NCBI GenBank assembly: GCA_002295885.1
Contig: DBGM01000040.1
Span: forward strand, 1,162-65,161
DNA length: 64,000 nt
Reading direction: 5' to 3'
Source of the DNA: Phycisphaerales bacterium UBA854
GTDB taxonomy: Bacteria; Planctomycetota; Phycisphaerae; Phycisphaerales; SM1A02
Positions 8,998 to 18,342 of this stretch are shown here, piece after piece. The notes under the pieces are model-generated. The model worked only from the letters and a program-made list of their open reading frames with translations. It was not told the origin of the DNA and made no database searches. Made by a program: the position numbers and the translations under genes. Position 1 is the first letter of the stretch. Each line of letters begins with the position of its first letter.

Positions 8998-10674
8998 ATG
9001 GCCACGATGGAATTCGGAACCATGCTCGGCGACATCGTGATCCTTCTCGGAGCCGCATCGCTGCTTGGAATGCTCTGCGAGCGGATCGGATTCAGCGCGA
9101 TCATCGGCGCACTGCTGGCCGGCGTGCTGGTCGGGCCGGGGGTGCTGCACGCCGTGGCCACCGAGCCCAAGGAAATGGAGCAGATCGCCGAGATCGGGGT
9201 CGCGCTGCTCCTGTTCACCATCGGACTCGAGTTGTCGCGCAGCCGCCTGCGGACCTACGGGTTGCAGGGAGTTCGCGGTGGGGTGCTCCAGATCGTGGTC
9301 ACCATCGCCTGCACCGCGGGAGTCGTGCTGCTGCTGGGAGGTGGAACTTCCATGGCGTTGGTCGTCGGTTCGATGATCGCGATCAGTTCGACGGCGTCCG
9401 TCGCCCGCGTGCTCACCGAACAGGCCGAACTCGACTCCCAGCACGGCCGCGTCTCGATGTCCGTGCTCATCATGCAGGATCTGGCGATCGTTCCGTTGCT
9501 GTTGATGGTCAGCTTCCTCGGGCAGTCGACGTCGTTCAACGACGTCGCCGTCGAACTGGGCGGTCGTGCCTTCTGGCTGGCCTGCTTCCTTGCGGGCATC
9601 TTCCTGGTGGGCCTCCTGGTCATTCCGCGAATCTTCGGATCCACCGCCCGGACCGGCAATCGGGACCTGCCGATCGTGCTGGCGCTGGTCACCTGCCTGC
9701 TTGCGGCCTGGATCGCGTGGCTGCTCGGATTCTCTCCTGCCCTGGGCGCATTCGTGGCGGGTCTGGTGCTCGCCGATTCCCCGTACGCGCAGCAGATCCG
9801 GGCGGACGTGCTTCCGTTCAAGGCGGTGTTCCTGACGCTGTTCTTCGCCTCCATCGGCATGCTGGCGGACGTCCCCTGGCTGCTCTCGGGTGTGAACCTC
9901 TGGATCGTGCTCGGAGTCGCGGCCGCGATCATCCTCGGCAAGATCGTCCTCGCGGGACTGGTCTTCCGTCTTCTGGGCATTCAGGGCCGGATCAGCATCG
10001 CGTCCGCGCTCTGTCTGGCGCAGATCGGCGAGTTCTCGTTCGTCATCGGTACGGCGGCGACCCGCCGTGATCTGATCTCGAACGAGATCTTCCAGATCCT
10101 GACTTCGGCGTCGCTGGTCACCCTGCTGCTGGTTCCGTTGCTGGTCGGACGGAGTCACTGGTGTTCGACCCGGCTGGTCCGCCTCCTGGTCGGCCTTCGT
10201 CTCATGAAGGAGCCCGGCCCGGAAGGGGAGTCGCTTGCGGCGCTGGAGGACCACGTGATCCTGGTCGGAGCCGGTCCCGCCGGCCGCAGTGTGCTGGATC
10301 GACTCCGCGGGGAGGGTCGCGAACCCGTCATCATCGAGATGAATCCGCGGACCGTCCGTGAGCTGGGGCGGGAGGAGCATCGGGTGGTGCTCGGCAACGC
10401 GGCCCGCGGGGGAATTCTTCTGCACGCCGGCGTGAAGCGGGCGCAGGCGCTCATCGTGACGCTTCCCGACACCACGGCATCGGTGGGCGTAATCGAGCAG
10501 GCAAGAAATCTGGCCCCGGATCTGCTGATCGCGGCCCGGGCCCGGTACAAGGTGCACAACCACCTGCTGGAGGAGGCCGGTGCGGATGTGGTGATCACCG
10601 AGGAGGATCAGGTCGGGGACGTGCTCGGCGAGGTGATGATCGATCGTCTGCGGGGCAATGCGCCGACGGAGTGA
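8998..10674 (+). CDS. CPA2-family cation:proton antiporter with RCK/TrkA-N domain
   Basis: 558 residues. The first 390 contain about 12 transmembrane helices of the Kef/NhaA-fold CPA2 family, including the helix with SALCLAQIGEFSFV. The C-terminal 140 residues form a TrkA-N Rossmann domain (VILVGAGPAGRSVLDRL), which normally binds nucleotides and gates K+/H+ exchange. An ATG at 9007 is an alternative start: AGGAG is 2 bases before 8998 and 11 before 9007. It lies 5 bases after plsC in the same operon, and its stop overlaps a possible GTG start of the comM-like gene. Confidence 0.92.
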   Translation: MATMEFGTMLGDIVILLGAASLLGMLCERIGFSAIIGALLAGVLVGPGVLHAVATEPKEMEQIAEIGVALLLFTIGLELSRSRLRTYGLQGVRGGVLQIVVTIACTAGVVLLLGGGTSMALVVGSMIAISSTASVARVLTEQAELDSQHGRVSMSVLIMQDLAIVPLLLMVSFLGQSTSFNDVAVELGGRAFWLACFLAGIFLVGLLVIPRIFGSTARTGNRDLPIVLALVTCLLAAWIAWLLGFSPALGAFVAGLVLADSPYAQQIRADVLPFKAVFLTLFFASIGMLADVPWLLSGVNLWIVLGVAAAIILGKIVLAGLVFRLLGIQGRISIASALCLAQIGEFSFVIGTAATRRDLISNEIFQILTSASLVTLLLVPLLVGRSHWCSTRLVRLLVGLRLMKEPGPEGESLAALEDHVILVGAGPAGRSVLDRLRGEGREPVIIEMNPRTVRELGREEHRVVLGNAARGGILLHAGVKRAQALIVTLPDTTASVGVIEQARNLAPDLLIAARARYKVHNHLLEEAGADVVITEEDQVGDVLGEVMIDRLRGNAPTE

Positions 10675-10709
10675 AATGGGCGGACGGCGGTGGCCACGGA
10701 CGGGGCCAC

Positions 10710-12203
10710 ATGAGTACGACGTGTACAAGCTACGTTCTGCAGGGCATCGAAGCCGCGAGGTGCGTCATCGAGGCGGACGTCTCGCACGCCACGCTGCCGC
10801 GGACCACCATCGTCGGATTGCCGGACATGGCGGTCCGGGAATCCAGCGAACGTGTCCGCATTGCGATCGAGAACAGCGGATTCGAGTACCCGTTCGGTCG
10901 GGTGACGGTGAACCTCGCTCCGGCGGATCTCCGCAAGGAGGGGCCGGTCTACGATCTGCCGATCGCACTGTCGATCCTGCGGGCCGCTGGCCTGCTCCCC
11001 CCCGAGGCCGGGGGCCGTCTCGACCGGTGTCTCGTGGCCGGTGAACTGGCCCTCGACGGCACGCTGCGTCCCGTGCGCGGAGTCGTTCCGCTGGGCGTGC
11101 TCGCCCGACGATGCGGCATCCGGCATCTCATCCTTCCCCTGGAGAACGGGCCCGAAGCCGGACTCGTGGATGCCGTCTCGGTCTGGCCCGCCCGCTCGCT
11201 GCGTGATGTGGTGGCCCATCTCTCGGGGACCGACCGACTGCGTCCCGTCGCAACCGACCAACGGCCGGAGTCGTCGCCCGGTCTCGACGTCGATCTCGGG
11301 GACATCAAGGGGCAGGAGAGCGCCAAGCGTGCGTTGGTGATCGCCGCGGCGGGGCGTCACAATCTGCTCATGGTGGGACCGCCCGGCTGCGGGAAGACGA
11401 TGCTCGCCCGCGCGCTACCGGGTCTGCTTCCTCCGATGACCTCGGAGGAGGTGCTTGAACTGGCGCAGGTCCATTCCTGCGTCGGACTGCGGAGCGGGCA
11501 TGCACCGGTCACGGTCCGACCGGTGCGTGCGCCCCACCACACGGCTTCGGCCGCGTCGTTGGTGGGAGGAGGGACAGTTCCCCGGCCCGGCGAGGTGAGT
11601 CTTGCGCACCACGGGGTCCTCTTCCTCGATGAACTCCCCGAGTTCACCCGCGGTGCCCTGGAGGCATTGCGCGAACCGCTGCAGGACCGGATGGTCACCG
11701 TCTCCAGGGTGAGTTCGACGGTACGCTTTCCCGCCTCGTTTCTGCTGGTCGCGGCCGCCAATCCCGACCGGACGTCACCCCGGAGGCGGGGGATTGATCG
11801 GCTCTCCGGGCCGCTGATCGATCGCCTCGATCTGCAGGTCGAACTCCGCCCGGTACCGGTTCGAATGCTGCGCAGCGATCATCGGGCGGACGTGGACAGT
11901 TCGGCGGACATGCGTCGGGTCGTGGTACGGGCCGTCGAGCGGGCGCACGATCGTCAGGGCACGGTTCCCAACGGAATGCTTCGCGGTGAACAGCTCGATC
12001 GTTTCGCCAGGATGCGTCCGGAGGCCGAGGCGTGTCTCATCGAGGTCCTGCAGGAGCGTGAACTCAGTGCGCGGGCATGGGACAGCCTGCGGCGCATTGC
12101 GCTCACCATCTGCGATCTTGACGATTCAGATGAGATCGAACGAACCCATGTGGTCGAAGCGACCGGGTACCGGGTGTTCGATCAGGCGGTCCGTGGGACG
12201 TGA
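10710..12203 (+). CDS. ComM/YifB-family Mg-chelatase-like AAA+ ATPase
   Basis: 497 residues. An N-terminal ChlI-type domain (1-180) precedes the AAA+ core with Walker A GPPGCGKT (223-230) and Walker B VLFLDELPE. In studied relatives (ComM) this is a branch-migration helicase in natural transformation. The core reads NPDRTSPRRRGIDRLSGPL at 351-369, so the cysteine-rich insert (NPCPCG...) seen in most ComM proteins is absent. ATG 10710 is chosen over the GTG at 10671, which would add only low-complexity residues. The stop abuts the lipoprotein stop in a TGATCA sequence. Confidence 0.9.
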   Translation: MSTTCTSYVLQGIEAARCVIEADVSHATLPRTTIVGLPDMAVRESSERVRIAIENSGFEYPFGRVTVNLAPADLRKEGPVYDLPIALSILRAAGLLPPEAGGRLDRCLVAGELALDGTLRPVRGVVPLGVLARRCGIRHLILPLENGPEAGLVDAVSVWPARSLRDVVAHLSGTDRLRPVATDQRPESSPGLDVDLGDIKGQESAKRALVIAAAGRHNLLMVGPPGCGKTMLARALPGLLPPMTSEEVLELAQVHSCVGLRSGHAPVTVRPVRAPHHTASAASLVGGGTVPRPGEVSLAHHGVLFLDELPEFTRGALEALREPLQDRMVTVSRVSSTVRFPASFLLVAAANPDRTSPRRRGIDRLSGPLIDRLDLQVELRPVPVRMLRSDHRADVDSSADMRRVVVRAVERAHDRQGTVPNGMLRGEQLDRFARMRPEAEACLIEVLQERELSARAWDSLRRIALTICDLDDSDEIERTHVVEATGYRVFDQAVRGT

Positions 12204-12449
12204 TCAGTCGAGGGGGCTTTGGTACTCGACGCCGTTCTCGCGGTCCTGCTTGTCCTGCTCATTGCCGATCAGGGCTCCGGTGCCGGCGCCCACTGCACCG
12301 CCGATGACGGCTCCGGGGGTTCCACCGATGAGCGCACCGGCTCCAACGCCCACTGCGCCGCCGATCAGAGCGCCGTCGCCGGTATGGCTGCCGCAGCCGA
12401 CAAGCAGGAGGGAGGTCGAAAGGACGAATGTCGTGGTGAGGGTCTTCAT
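12204..12449 (-). CDS. Glycine-zipper lipoprotein
   Basis: 81 residues. A signal peptide ends in the lipobox LLLVGC, making Cys19 the lipidated residue. The body is two glycine-zipper repeats (GALIGGAVGVGAGALIGG and a near copy), the type found in small outer-membrane lipoproteins such as SlyB/Pcp-like proteins. The tail is short and charged. TAGGAG lies 5 bases before the ATG. It is downstream of putA on the same strand, with a 39-base gap. The role is probably structural in the outer membrane; that is inference. Confidence 0.88.
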   Translation of the reverse strand: MKTLTTTFVLSTSLLLVGCGSHTGDGALIGGAVGVGAGALIGGTPGAVIGGAVGAGTGALIGNEQDKQDRENGVEYQSPLD

Positions 12450-12488
12450 GGCATCTCCTAGAAGGTGAGTGGATCGTGTGGATGCATC

Positions 12489-15400
12489 CTACAGTCCCGG
12501 GGCGAACCCGCGTCGCATGGTGTTCTCGGCAATGGCCCGGGGAACCACGAACTGGCCCAGATAGTCATTTCCGCCAGCCTTGGAGCCCACTCCGGACATT
12601 CCGAAGCCGCCGAAGGGCTGGCGGCCGACCAGGGCACCGGTGCACCCCCGGTTCAGATAGAGGTTGCCGACGCGGAAACTGCGGCGCGCAAGCTCGAGAT
12701 GGCTGGGCATGCGGCTGAAGACACCGCCGGTCAGCTTGTAGGCCGGTGCATTGGCGAGTTCCAGGGCGTGTTCGAAATCCCGGGCCGGCATCACTCCCAG
12801 GACGGGGCCGAAGATCTCCTCCGTGGCGAGATGGCCGTCGGCGGGGACGCCGGTGAAGATGTGCGGCATCACGAAGGGTTTGCCGACACGCTCCGCGAGT
12901 CCGTCGGGGGGTGGTCCGCCAAGGGCCAGTTCGGCTTCCTCATGGCCCATGCGGATCGCCCGCTCGATGCGATCCGCGGCCTCCTGATCGATCACCGGTC
13001 CGACGTCCGTACCGGCGTGGAGCGGATCGCCGACGACCAGTCCGCGCGTGGATTCGACGAGACGTTCGATGAAGACGTCGTAGGCGGATTCGACCACGAT
13101 GACCCGGGAGCATGCGGAGCACTTCTGTCCCTGGAAGTTGAAGGCGCTGTCGCGGACGCCGAGCACGGCCTCGTCGAGGTCGGCCGAGGCATCCACGATG
13201 ATCGCGTTCTTGCCGCCCATCTCGCAGACGACCCGCTTCACGAAGGGTTGCGTGTCCGGCGTCATGCCGGCGGCCTGAATGATGTCCAGGCCGACCGCCT
13301 TCGATCCGGTGAATGCGATGAGGGCGATTCGTTCGTCCCGGACCAGCGCCGCGCCGACGGTCTCTCCGACTCCGGGGAGGAAGGTCAGCACGTCACGGGG
13401 CACGCCGGCGTCCCAGAGCAGTTCGCAGGCGATCCGGGCAATGCCGGGAGTCTGCTCGGCGGGCTTGAGCACGACCGTGTTGCCGGTCACCAGGGCGGCG
13501 GTGACCATGCCGACGCAGATCGCCAGCGGGAAGTTCCACGGGCTGATCACCACGGCCACGCCCCGCCCCTCGTGGAAGACCTCGTCGAGTTCGCCCACGT
13601 ACCGTCCCAGCCGGCTCAGGTCGGTCCAGCGGAAGGCCTCGCGGGCGTAGAACTCGCAGAAGTCGATGGCTTCGCAGACGTCCGCATCCGCCTCGCGCCA
13701 GGTCTTGCCCGACTCGCGGATGATCACGCCCGACAGTTCGTCGCGACGCCTGCGCATGGCGGCGGCCGCCTTCATCAGCATCTGGGATCGCTCCGACTGC
13801 GGACGGTCCCGCCAGGCGGGGAAGGCGGCGGCGGCTGCGGTGACGGCGGCATCGGCGTCCTCCAGCGTGCCGTCGTTCGCGACGGTCGGGACGGAGGCCC
13901 GTTCCACGGCATCGGCGAAGGCCGTGCGCTGGTCCGCTTCGGCGAAGTCCCGCATGGGTTCGGTGCAGAATCGCTTGCCCTCCGCGACGGCATCGACGGA
14001 GATGCTCAGTGCGTGGGTCTCGGCGCGGCTCGCCATGCGTGCTTCGCCGGGATCCTCGTCCCAGGTCCGGTGCGGTGTCCGCAGCAGTTCGTCCGCCGTG
14101 GTCTCCGACAGCGAGGAACTGCGAAGCCACGATTCATTGGAGGTGTTCTCGAGCAGACGACGGACCAGATAGGCCATGCCCGGAATCATCTCCCCGACGG
14201 GGACGTACTCGCGGATGCGGAGCTCGCGATCATGGCAGACCGCCTTCATCTGGTCGTTCATGCCGCGGAGCATCTGGATCTCCATGGCGTTGGGAGGCAG
14301 GTCGGCGGCCTCCAGGGCCACCAGTCCGGCGGCCAGGCTGCGGATGTTGTGCGATCCGAGGGCCAGCTTGACGCCCGCTTCGCCGGGAGTTCGGGGCGTC
14401 GCATCGATGAAGTGGTCGACCATCCGTTCGAAGCAGGCGTCGGTATCGGACTTGCGTCCCCAGACCGGTTCGGGCCAGCCGTGCATGTCGGCGTGGATGA
14501 TCTCCTCGTCCCAGTAGGCGCCCTTCACCAGCCGGACGGATACCTGCCGTCCGACCCGTCGGGACCAGTCGATGATTCGTCGGGCGTCGGCCTCGCCGCT
14601 GCGCAGGTAGGCCTGCATCGCAAGGCCGGCCTCGAAGTCGTACTCCTCGCAGCATCGCTCGAACAGCGACAGGGTCAGATCCTTGAACGCGTAGTGCTCC
14701 ATGTCGAAGTTGACGAAGACGCCGTTTCGACCGGCCTGTTCGAGGATGGGACCGATCATGTCCACCAGTCCGTCGAGAGAGCCGTTCAGATCGATCGGAT
14801 CGGTTCTGGCGTAGAGCGAGCTGATCTTGATCGACACGTTGGTGCGGGGAATCGCCCCCAGATGATCTGTTTCGAGGATGGGGTTCGGAGCCCACGAACT
14901 CACGGCCGCGGGAAGGGTCTCCACCAGATCGAGGTAGCGCTGCTGGTAGGTGGCGGCCTCCTCGTCGCTCACGCAGGCCTCACCAAGCAGATCGACCGTG
15001 AAGCCCACTCCCTGCTTCCACATCTTGGCGAGTTGCGGAAGGGCGGACGTCGCATCGGTGCCGGCAATGAACCGTTCGGCCATCGCGGTGATGCGTCCCG
15101 AGACCATCTTGGTCATGGTGCCCTTGAGCAGGCCGCCCGCGCTCAGGCCGAGTCCCATGCCCGAAGGCAGGGTGACTCCGGGCTGGGTCAGATAGTCCAT
15201 GAGATGCTCGTGGACCTGTTCCGGTGTCTTCAGGGTCGGGAAGGTGTCGATGAAACGGAACAGCTGGACCTTGAAGCCCTCGTCCTGCATGGCCCAGTCC
15301 ATCAGCTTGTCGGACCAGAAGGAGGCGGAGAGCATTCCCTTCTCGGCTCCACGCATCGATTCGATCAGTTCCGAACCGACTTCGTGGATGCGGCGTTCGC

Positions 15401-15494
15401 GTGCCTCGTCGTACCAGCCGTCGTGCGACGCTCCGGTCGGCCGGGGTGCGACCGCCACCGCCTGCGGTTTCCTGTTTCGTCGAAAAATCGCCAT
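12489..15494 (-). CDS. putA: Bifunctional proline dehydrogenase / L-glutamate gamma-semialdehyde dehydrogenase
   Basis: 1001 residues. The N-terminal half is a FAD-dependent PRODH barrel (about 130-480, with VRLVKGAYWDEE and RRLLENTSNESWLR); the C-terminal half is the NAD-dependent aldehyde dehydrogenase (about 520-985), with EMGGKNAI and catalytic Cys792 in GQKCSACSR. Together they oxidise proline to glutamate with channelling of the intermediate. There is no ribbon-helix-helix DNA-binding domain, so this is the minimal PutA type and not an autorepressor. A -10 TATACT lies 7 bases before the ATG. The gene is divergent from prmC. Confidence 0.97.
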   Translation of the reverse strand: MAIFRRNRKPQAVAVAPRPTGASHDGWYDEARERRIHEVGSELIESMRGAEKGMLSASFWSDKLMDWAMQDEGFKVQLFRFIDTFPTLKTPEQVHEHLMDYLTQPGVTLPSGMGLGLSAGGLLKGTMTKMVSGRITAMAERFIAGTDATSALPQLAKMWKQGVGFTVDLLGEACVSDEEAATYQQRYLDLVETLPAAVSSWAPNPILETDHLGAIPRTNVSIKISSLYARTDPIDLNGSLDGLVDMIGPILEQAGRNGVFVNFDMEHYAFKDLTLSLFERCCEEYDFEAGLAMQAYLRSGEADARRIIDWSRRVGRQVSVRLVKGAYWDEEIIHADMHGWPEPVWGRKSDTDACFERMVDHFIDATPRTPGEAGVKLALGSHNIRSLAAGLVALEAADLPPNAMEIQMLRGMNDQMKAVCHDRELRIREYVPVGEMIPGMAYLVRRLLENTSNESWLRSSSLSETTADELLRTPHRTWDEDPGEARMASRAETHALSISVDAVAEGKRFCTEPMRDFAEADQRTAFADAVERASVPTVANDGTLEDADAAVTAAAAAFPAWRDRPQSERSQMLMKAAAAMRRRRDELSGVIIRESGKTWREADADVCEAIDFCEFYAREAFRWTDLSRLGRYVGELDEVFHEGRGVAVVISPWNFPLAICVGMVTAALVTGNTVVLKPAEQTPGIARIACELLWDAGVPRDVLTFLPGVGETVGAALVRDERIALIAFTGSKAVGLDIIQAAGMTPDTQPFVKRVVCEMGGKNAIIVDASADLDEAVLGVRDSAFNFQGQKCSACSRVIVVESAYDVFIERLVESTRGLVVGDPLHAGTDVGPVIDQEAADRIERAIRMGHEEAELALGGPPPDGLAERVGKPFVMPHIFTGVPADGHLATEEIFGPVLGVMPARDFEHALELANAPAYKLTGGVFSRMPSHLELARRSFRVGNLYLNRGCTGALVGRQPFGGFGMSGVGSKAGGNDYLGQFVVPRAIAENTMRRGFAPGL

Positions 15495-15501
15495 GGACGG
15501 C

Positions 15502-15507
15502 AGTATA
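15502..15507 (-). promoter_or_regulatory. -10 box TATACT of putA, 7 bases before ATG
   Basis: TATACT matches the -10 consensus at 5 of 6 positions. The distance of 7 bases to the ATG suggests a leaderless mRNA. No recognisable -35 is present in the GC-rich stretch upstream. Confidence 0.45.
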
Positions 15508-15616
15508 GCCGCGGGGCCGGGGGCCCAGCGCGAGACGCGGATCGCAACGACGGCCCAAGCATCGGTCCTCGCCGACGAAGGAAGTCCGGGGAGTGGGGCG
15601 AAGCATCGAAATGCCG

Positions 15617-15645
15617 TGGACTGCCGCGGCGTGGCCGGCTAGGCT
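15617..15645 (+). promoter_or_regulatory. Promoter of prmC
   Basis: TGGACT (15617-15622), a 17-base spacer and TAGGCT (15640-15645) match the sigma70 consensus at 4 of 6 positions each, 28 bases before the ATG at 15674. Confidence 0.45.
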
Positions 15646-15673
15646 GCAGACTCCCTCCGAGAGACGACCACCC

Positions 15674-16594
15674 ATGTCCACCACATCCACTCAGGAGCCC
15701 TGGACCACCCGACGACTGCTGACGTGGATGGGTGATCACTTCGCCTCCCGAGGCATCGAGGGGCATGACGTCATGGCCCAGGTCCTGCTGGGGCACGTCC
15801 TGGCCGTCGAACCCATCATGCTCTTCACGGACCCCGACCGCCCGACCACGGCCGAGGAGTTGGATCGTCTTCGCCCGCTCGTTCGGCGGGCGGCGGACGA
15901 CGAACCGGTGCAGTACCTGGTGGGGGAGGGCCCCTTCCTTGGTCGACCGTTCCTCGTGGGGCCGGAGGTGCTGATTCCCCGGTCCTCAAGCGAATCGATC
16001 ATCCAGTGCGTCCTCGACCGGCATCGCGGCGGAGTGGCGGGAGGGGCGGTGCCCGTGATCCGTTCCGTGGCGGACATCGGAACCGGGTCGGGTTGTCTGG
16101 CCATCACCTTGGCCATCCACATTCCGGGCGTGCGGGTGACCGCGACGGATCTGAGCACGGCGGCGATCGACATCGCGCGGGCCAACGCCCGCCGGCACGG
16201 GGTGGAGGATCGAATCGATTTCGTGGTCGGGGACGGATGCGCCCCGCTGGAGGCCGCCGCTCCCGAGGGGGGCTTCGATCTCGTGGTCTCCAATCCGCCC
16301 TACATCGCGGACCACACCTGGTCCACGCTCGACGCGAACGTCAGGGAGCACGAGCCGACGCTTGCCCTGCGGGGTGGCCCCGAGGGCCTGGACGTCATTC
16401 GTCCGCTGCTCGACGGCATCGGTTCGCACCTCGCTTCTGACGGGATGCTGGTGCTCGAGTTCGGCGATGATCAGGCCGCCCCGGTGCGTGCCCACGCCGA
16501 CGGTCTCGGACTGGGACCGTCGAGCATCGTGCGCGACATGCACGGCGACGAACGTCTGCTGGTGGTCGACCGGTCGATCAGTCCGACGTCGTGA
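15674..16594 (+). CDS. prmC: Peptide chain release factor N5-glutamine methyltransferase
   Basis: 306 residues. Methylates the glutamine of the GGQ motif in release factors RF1 and RF2. An N-terminal helical domain (1-95) is followed by a Rossmann methyltransferase with the SAM loop VADIGTGSGCLAI and the glutamine-binding NPPY (VVSNPPYIAD). ATG 15674 gives the normal length; 15593 would add a non-conserved leader. The last 17 bases overlap the end of the convergent regulator gene. Confidence 0.95.
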   Translation: MSTTSTQEPWTTRRLLTWMGDHFASRGIEGHDVMAQVLLGHVLAVEPIMLFTDPDRPTTAEELDRLRPLVRRAADDEPVQYLVGEGPFLGRPFLVGPEVLIPRSSSESIIQCVLDRHRGGVAGGAVPVIRSVADIGTGSGCLAITLAIHIPGVRVTATDLSTAAIDIARANARRHGVEDRIDFVVGDGCAPLEAAAPEGGFDLVVSNPPYIADHTWSTLDANVREHEPTLALRGGPEGLDVIRPLLDGIGSHLASDGMLVLEFGDDQAAPVRAHADGLGLGPSSIVRDMHGDERLLVVDRSISPTS

Positions 16595-18164
16595 GCGCGT
16601 TGGTCACGGCCTCGATCAGCTGATCGGTCCGGAAGGGCTTGAACAGCACCGACTGCATGCCTTCCTGGGAAGCACGTACGATCGAATGGTTCGGGTCGTA
16701 GCCGAATCCCGTCATCAGGATCACGGGGATGCCCTCGTAGCGGGACCTGGCCTCCTGGAAGATCTCGTAGCCGGTGAGGTCGGGCATCTTGATGTCCGAG
16801 AGGACCAGATCGAACGCGGGACTGTTCGGCCGTTCGAACTCCGCCAGCGCGGCCCGACCGTTCTCGCAGGTGGTCACCTCGCCGCCGAGTTGCACCAGGA
16901 TGCGTCCGACCGCGTTCCGGATGGTCTCCTCGTCATCGGCCACCAGGATCCGCCGCCCGGCGACGGTGTCGTCGCGTTCGATGCGGTGGATCGCCTGTTC
17001 GGCGTCGAGGATCGACTGGGGGCCGGCGGCCGTCGCCTCGATCCGGCTCCGCATGGAGGTCACGGCGGCGGAGAGCCGGCTCACAAGGGAGTTGTCGGCT
17101 CCCTGATCGTTCTCCAACTGACGGGCCACGTCGGTGATCTCCTGCAGCGGCTCGTCGAGGTCCACCAGCAGATTCCGCGCCGCCTGCTCGCTCACGGTGT
17201 AGCGTTCGACGACGAGAAGATCGAGCATGTGCATCGCGATGGCCACGTATTCGCCGAACAGCTCGGCCAGTTCCTGGTCGTTGGGATCGAAGTTGCCCGC
17301 CGAGTTCGACTCGATGTTGAAGACACCGATCACCTCGTCGTGCATCCGAAGCGGAACGGTGAGGGAGCTTGCGGCGTCGTCGAGCCCTTCGCGGTACATG
17401 GGATCGGCCTGCACGTCGCGGCAGTTGTACGACTCCCCCCGGGCGGCGACCCAGCCGGAGATTCCGTTGCCCTCCTCGCGGGCGTAGATCACTTCCCCCA
17501 GCTTGAGGGGATTGATGTTCTCGGAGATGACGAGTTCGAGCTGGCGGGATCGGGGATCGAGCAGCCGGATCTCGAAGTTGTCGAAGTTGAGTTCCTCCCG
17601 CACCTGCTGGACGATCCGCTGTTCCAGAAGTCGCAGCCGTTCGGCCACGTTGAGACTGGCGACCGTGGAGCGGTCGATGTGCAGCAGTCTCGAACCGGCG
17701 CTGGTGATGGCTTCGATGCGGAGCTGGTGCCGCCGCTCGTCGGTCACCTCGAGCACCAGGCACAGCCAGCTTCCCTCCGTCGACGGCGCCCGCAGCAGTT
17801 CCCAGTGGCGGTCGTCCTCGTGGAAGTGGCTCCGGCGCTGGGCCTTGGGCGACTGGCTCGACCAGCCGGTGGCCTGCTCGCGGAGCGACGGAGACAGTCC
17901 CGCGAACCGATCGTCCATCCAGATCGTGGTTCCATCGCTCGCCACCAGAGCCACGGCGTCTCCGAAGCTGTTCAGCAGGCTGCCCGATCCGCTGCCGGGG
18001 GAGAGGATCCAACTCGGTCGATTGGGGGTCCGGGCGCACCGGATCAGGGCGCTGGTGCGGTCGGCGGCGGCTTCGATCTCGAAGCGTGATCCGAGGGTTC
18101 CCAGATCGATCGCTCCCGAGGAGAGATCCCCGATCACGAGTAGAAGTGGTTGCAGATCGTTCAT
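16578..18164 (-). CDS. GAF-domain protein with C-terminal response-regulator receiver
   Basis: 528 residues. Residues 1-140 may hold a degenerate receiver and a PAS-like unit (weak). A GAF domain spans about 170-318. A helical stretch at 325-395 looks like a histidine-kinase dimerisation domain, but its H-box reads LLVDLDEPLQEI with Val where the phospho-acceptor His should be. The receiver is at 404-523, with phospho-site Asp457 in VLSDIKMPD, acidic pair D410/D411 and Lys509 in LFKPF. No HATPase domain and no DNA-binding output are present, so it is probably a phosphorylation-dependent sensor or scaffold. It is divergent from the ABC operon at 18343. Confidence 0.85.
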   Translation of the reverse strand: MNDLQPLLLVIGDLSSGAIDLGTLGSRFEIEAAADRTSALIRCARTPNRPSWILSPGSGSGSLLNSFGDAVALVASDGTTIWMDDRFAGLSPSLREQATGWSSQSPKAQRRSHFHEDDRHWELLRAPSTEGSWLCLVLEVTDERRHQLRIEAITSAGSRLLHIDRSTVASLNVAERLRLLEQRIVQQVREELNFDNFEIRLLDPRSRQLELVISENINPLKLGEVIYAREEGNGISGWVAARGESYNCRDVQADPMYREGLDDAASSLTVPLRMHDEVIGVFNIESNSAGNFDPNDQELAELFGEYVAIAMHMLDLLVVERYTVSEQAARNLLVDLDEPLQEITDVARQLENDQGADNSLVSRLSAAVTSMRSRIEATAAGPQSILDAEQAIHRIERDDTVAGRRILVADDEETIRNAVGRILVQLGGEVTTCENGRAALAEFERPNSPAFDLVLSDIKMPDLTGYEIFQEARSRYEGIPVILMTGFGYDPNHSIVRASQEGMQSVLFKPFRTDQLIEAVTNALTTSD

Positions 18165-18342
18165 CACTCGAACCCCCGCTCCAGCAGCGTAGGAGAAGCG
18201 TAATTCGAAAATCCGCCCCAGCAACCGTCCTCCATCGGATTGGGGGCTTTCCCTGCTTGACAATACGCCCTCCCAACTGCGAACCTTCCTGCATCCGGGG
18301 GATCCGGCATCGGTCCGATGCCACCTCGGGCACTGCAGGGAA

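Noticed and set aside
8971..10728. 585-codon minus-strand frame antisense to the antiporter
   Set aside because: Composition is Gln/Arg/Asp-rich, the usual shadow of high-GC coding; the plus-strand frame has a clear CPA2 and TrkA-N protein.
12465..15722. 1085-codon plus-strand frame antisense to putA
   Set aside because: It has no start context, no family motif and low-complexity composition. It is the mirror of the strongly biased third positions of the real minus-strand gene.
18257..18262. TTGACA upstream of the ABC operon
   Set aside because: No -10 at 16-18 bases (CGAACC there), so it is likely chance.
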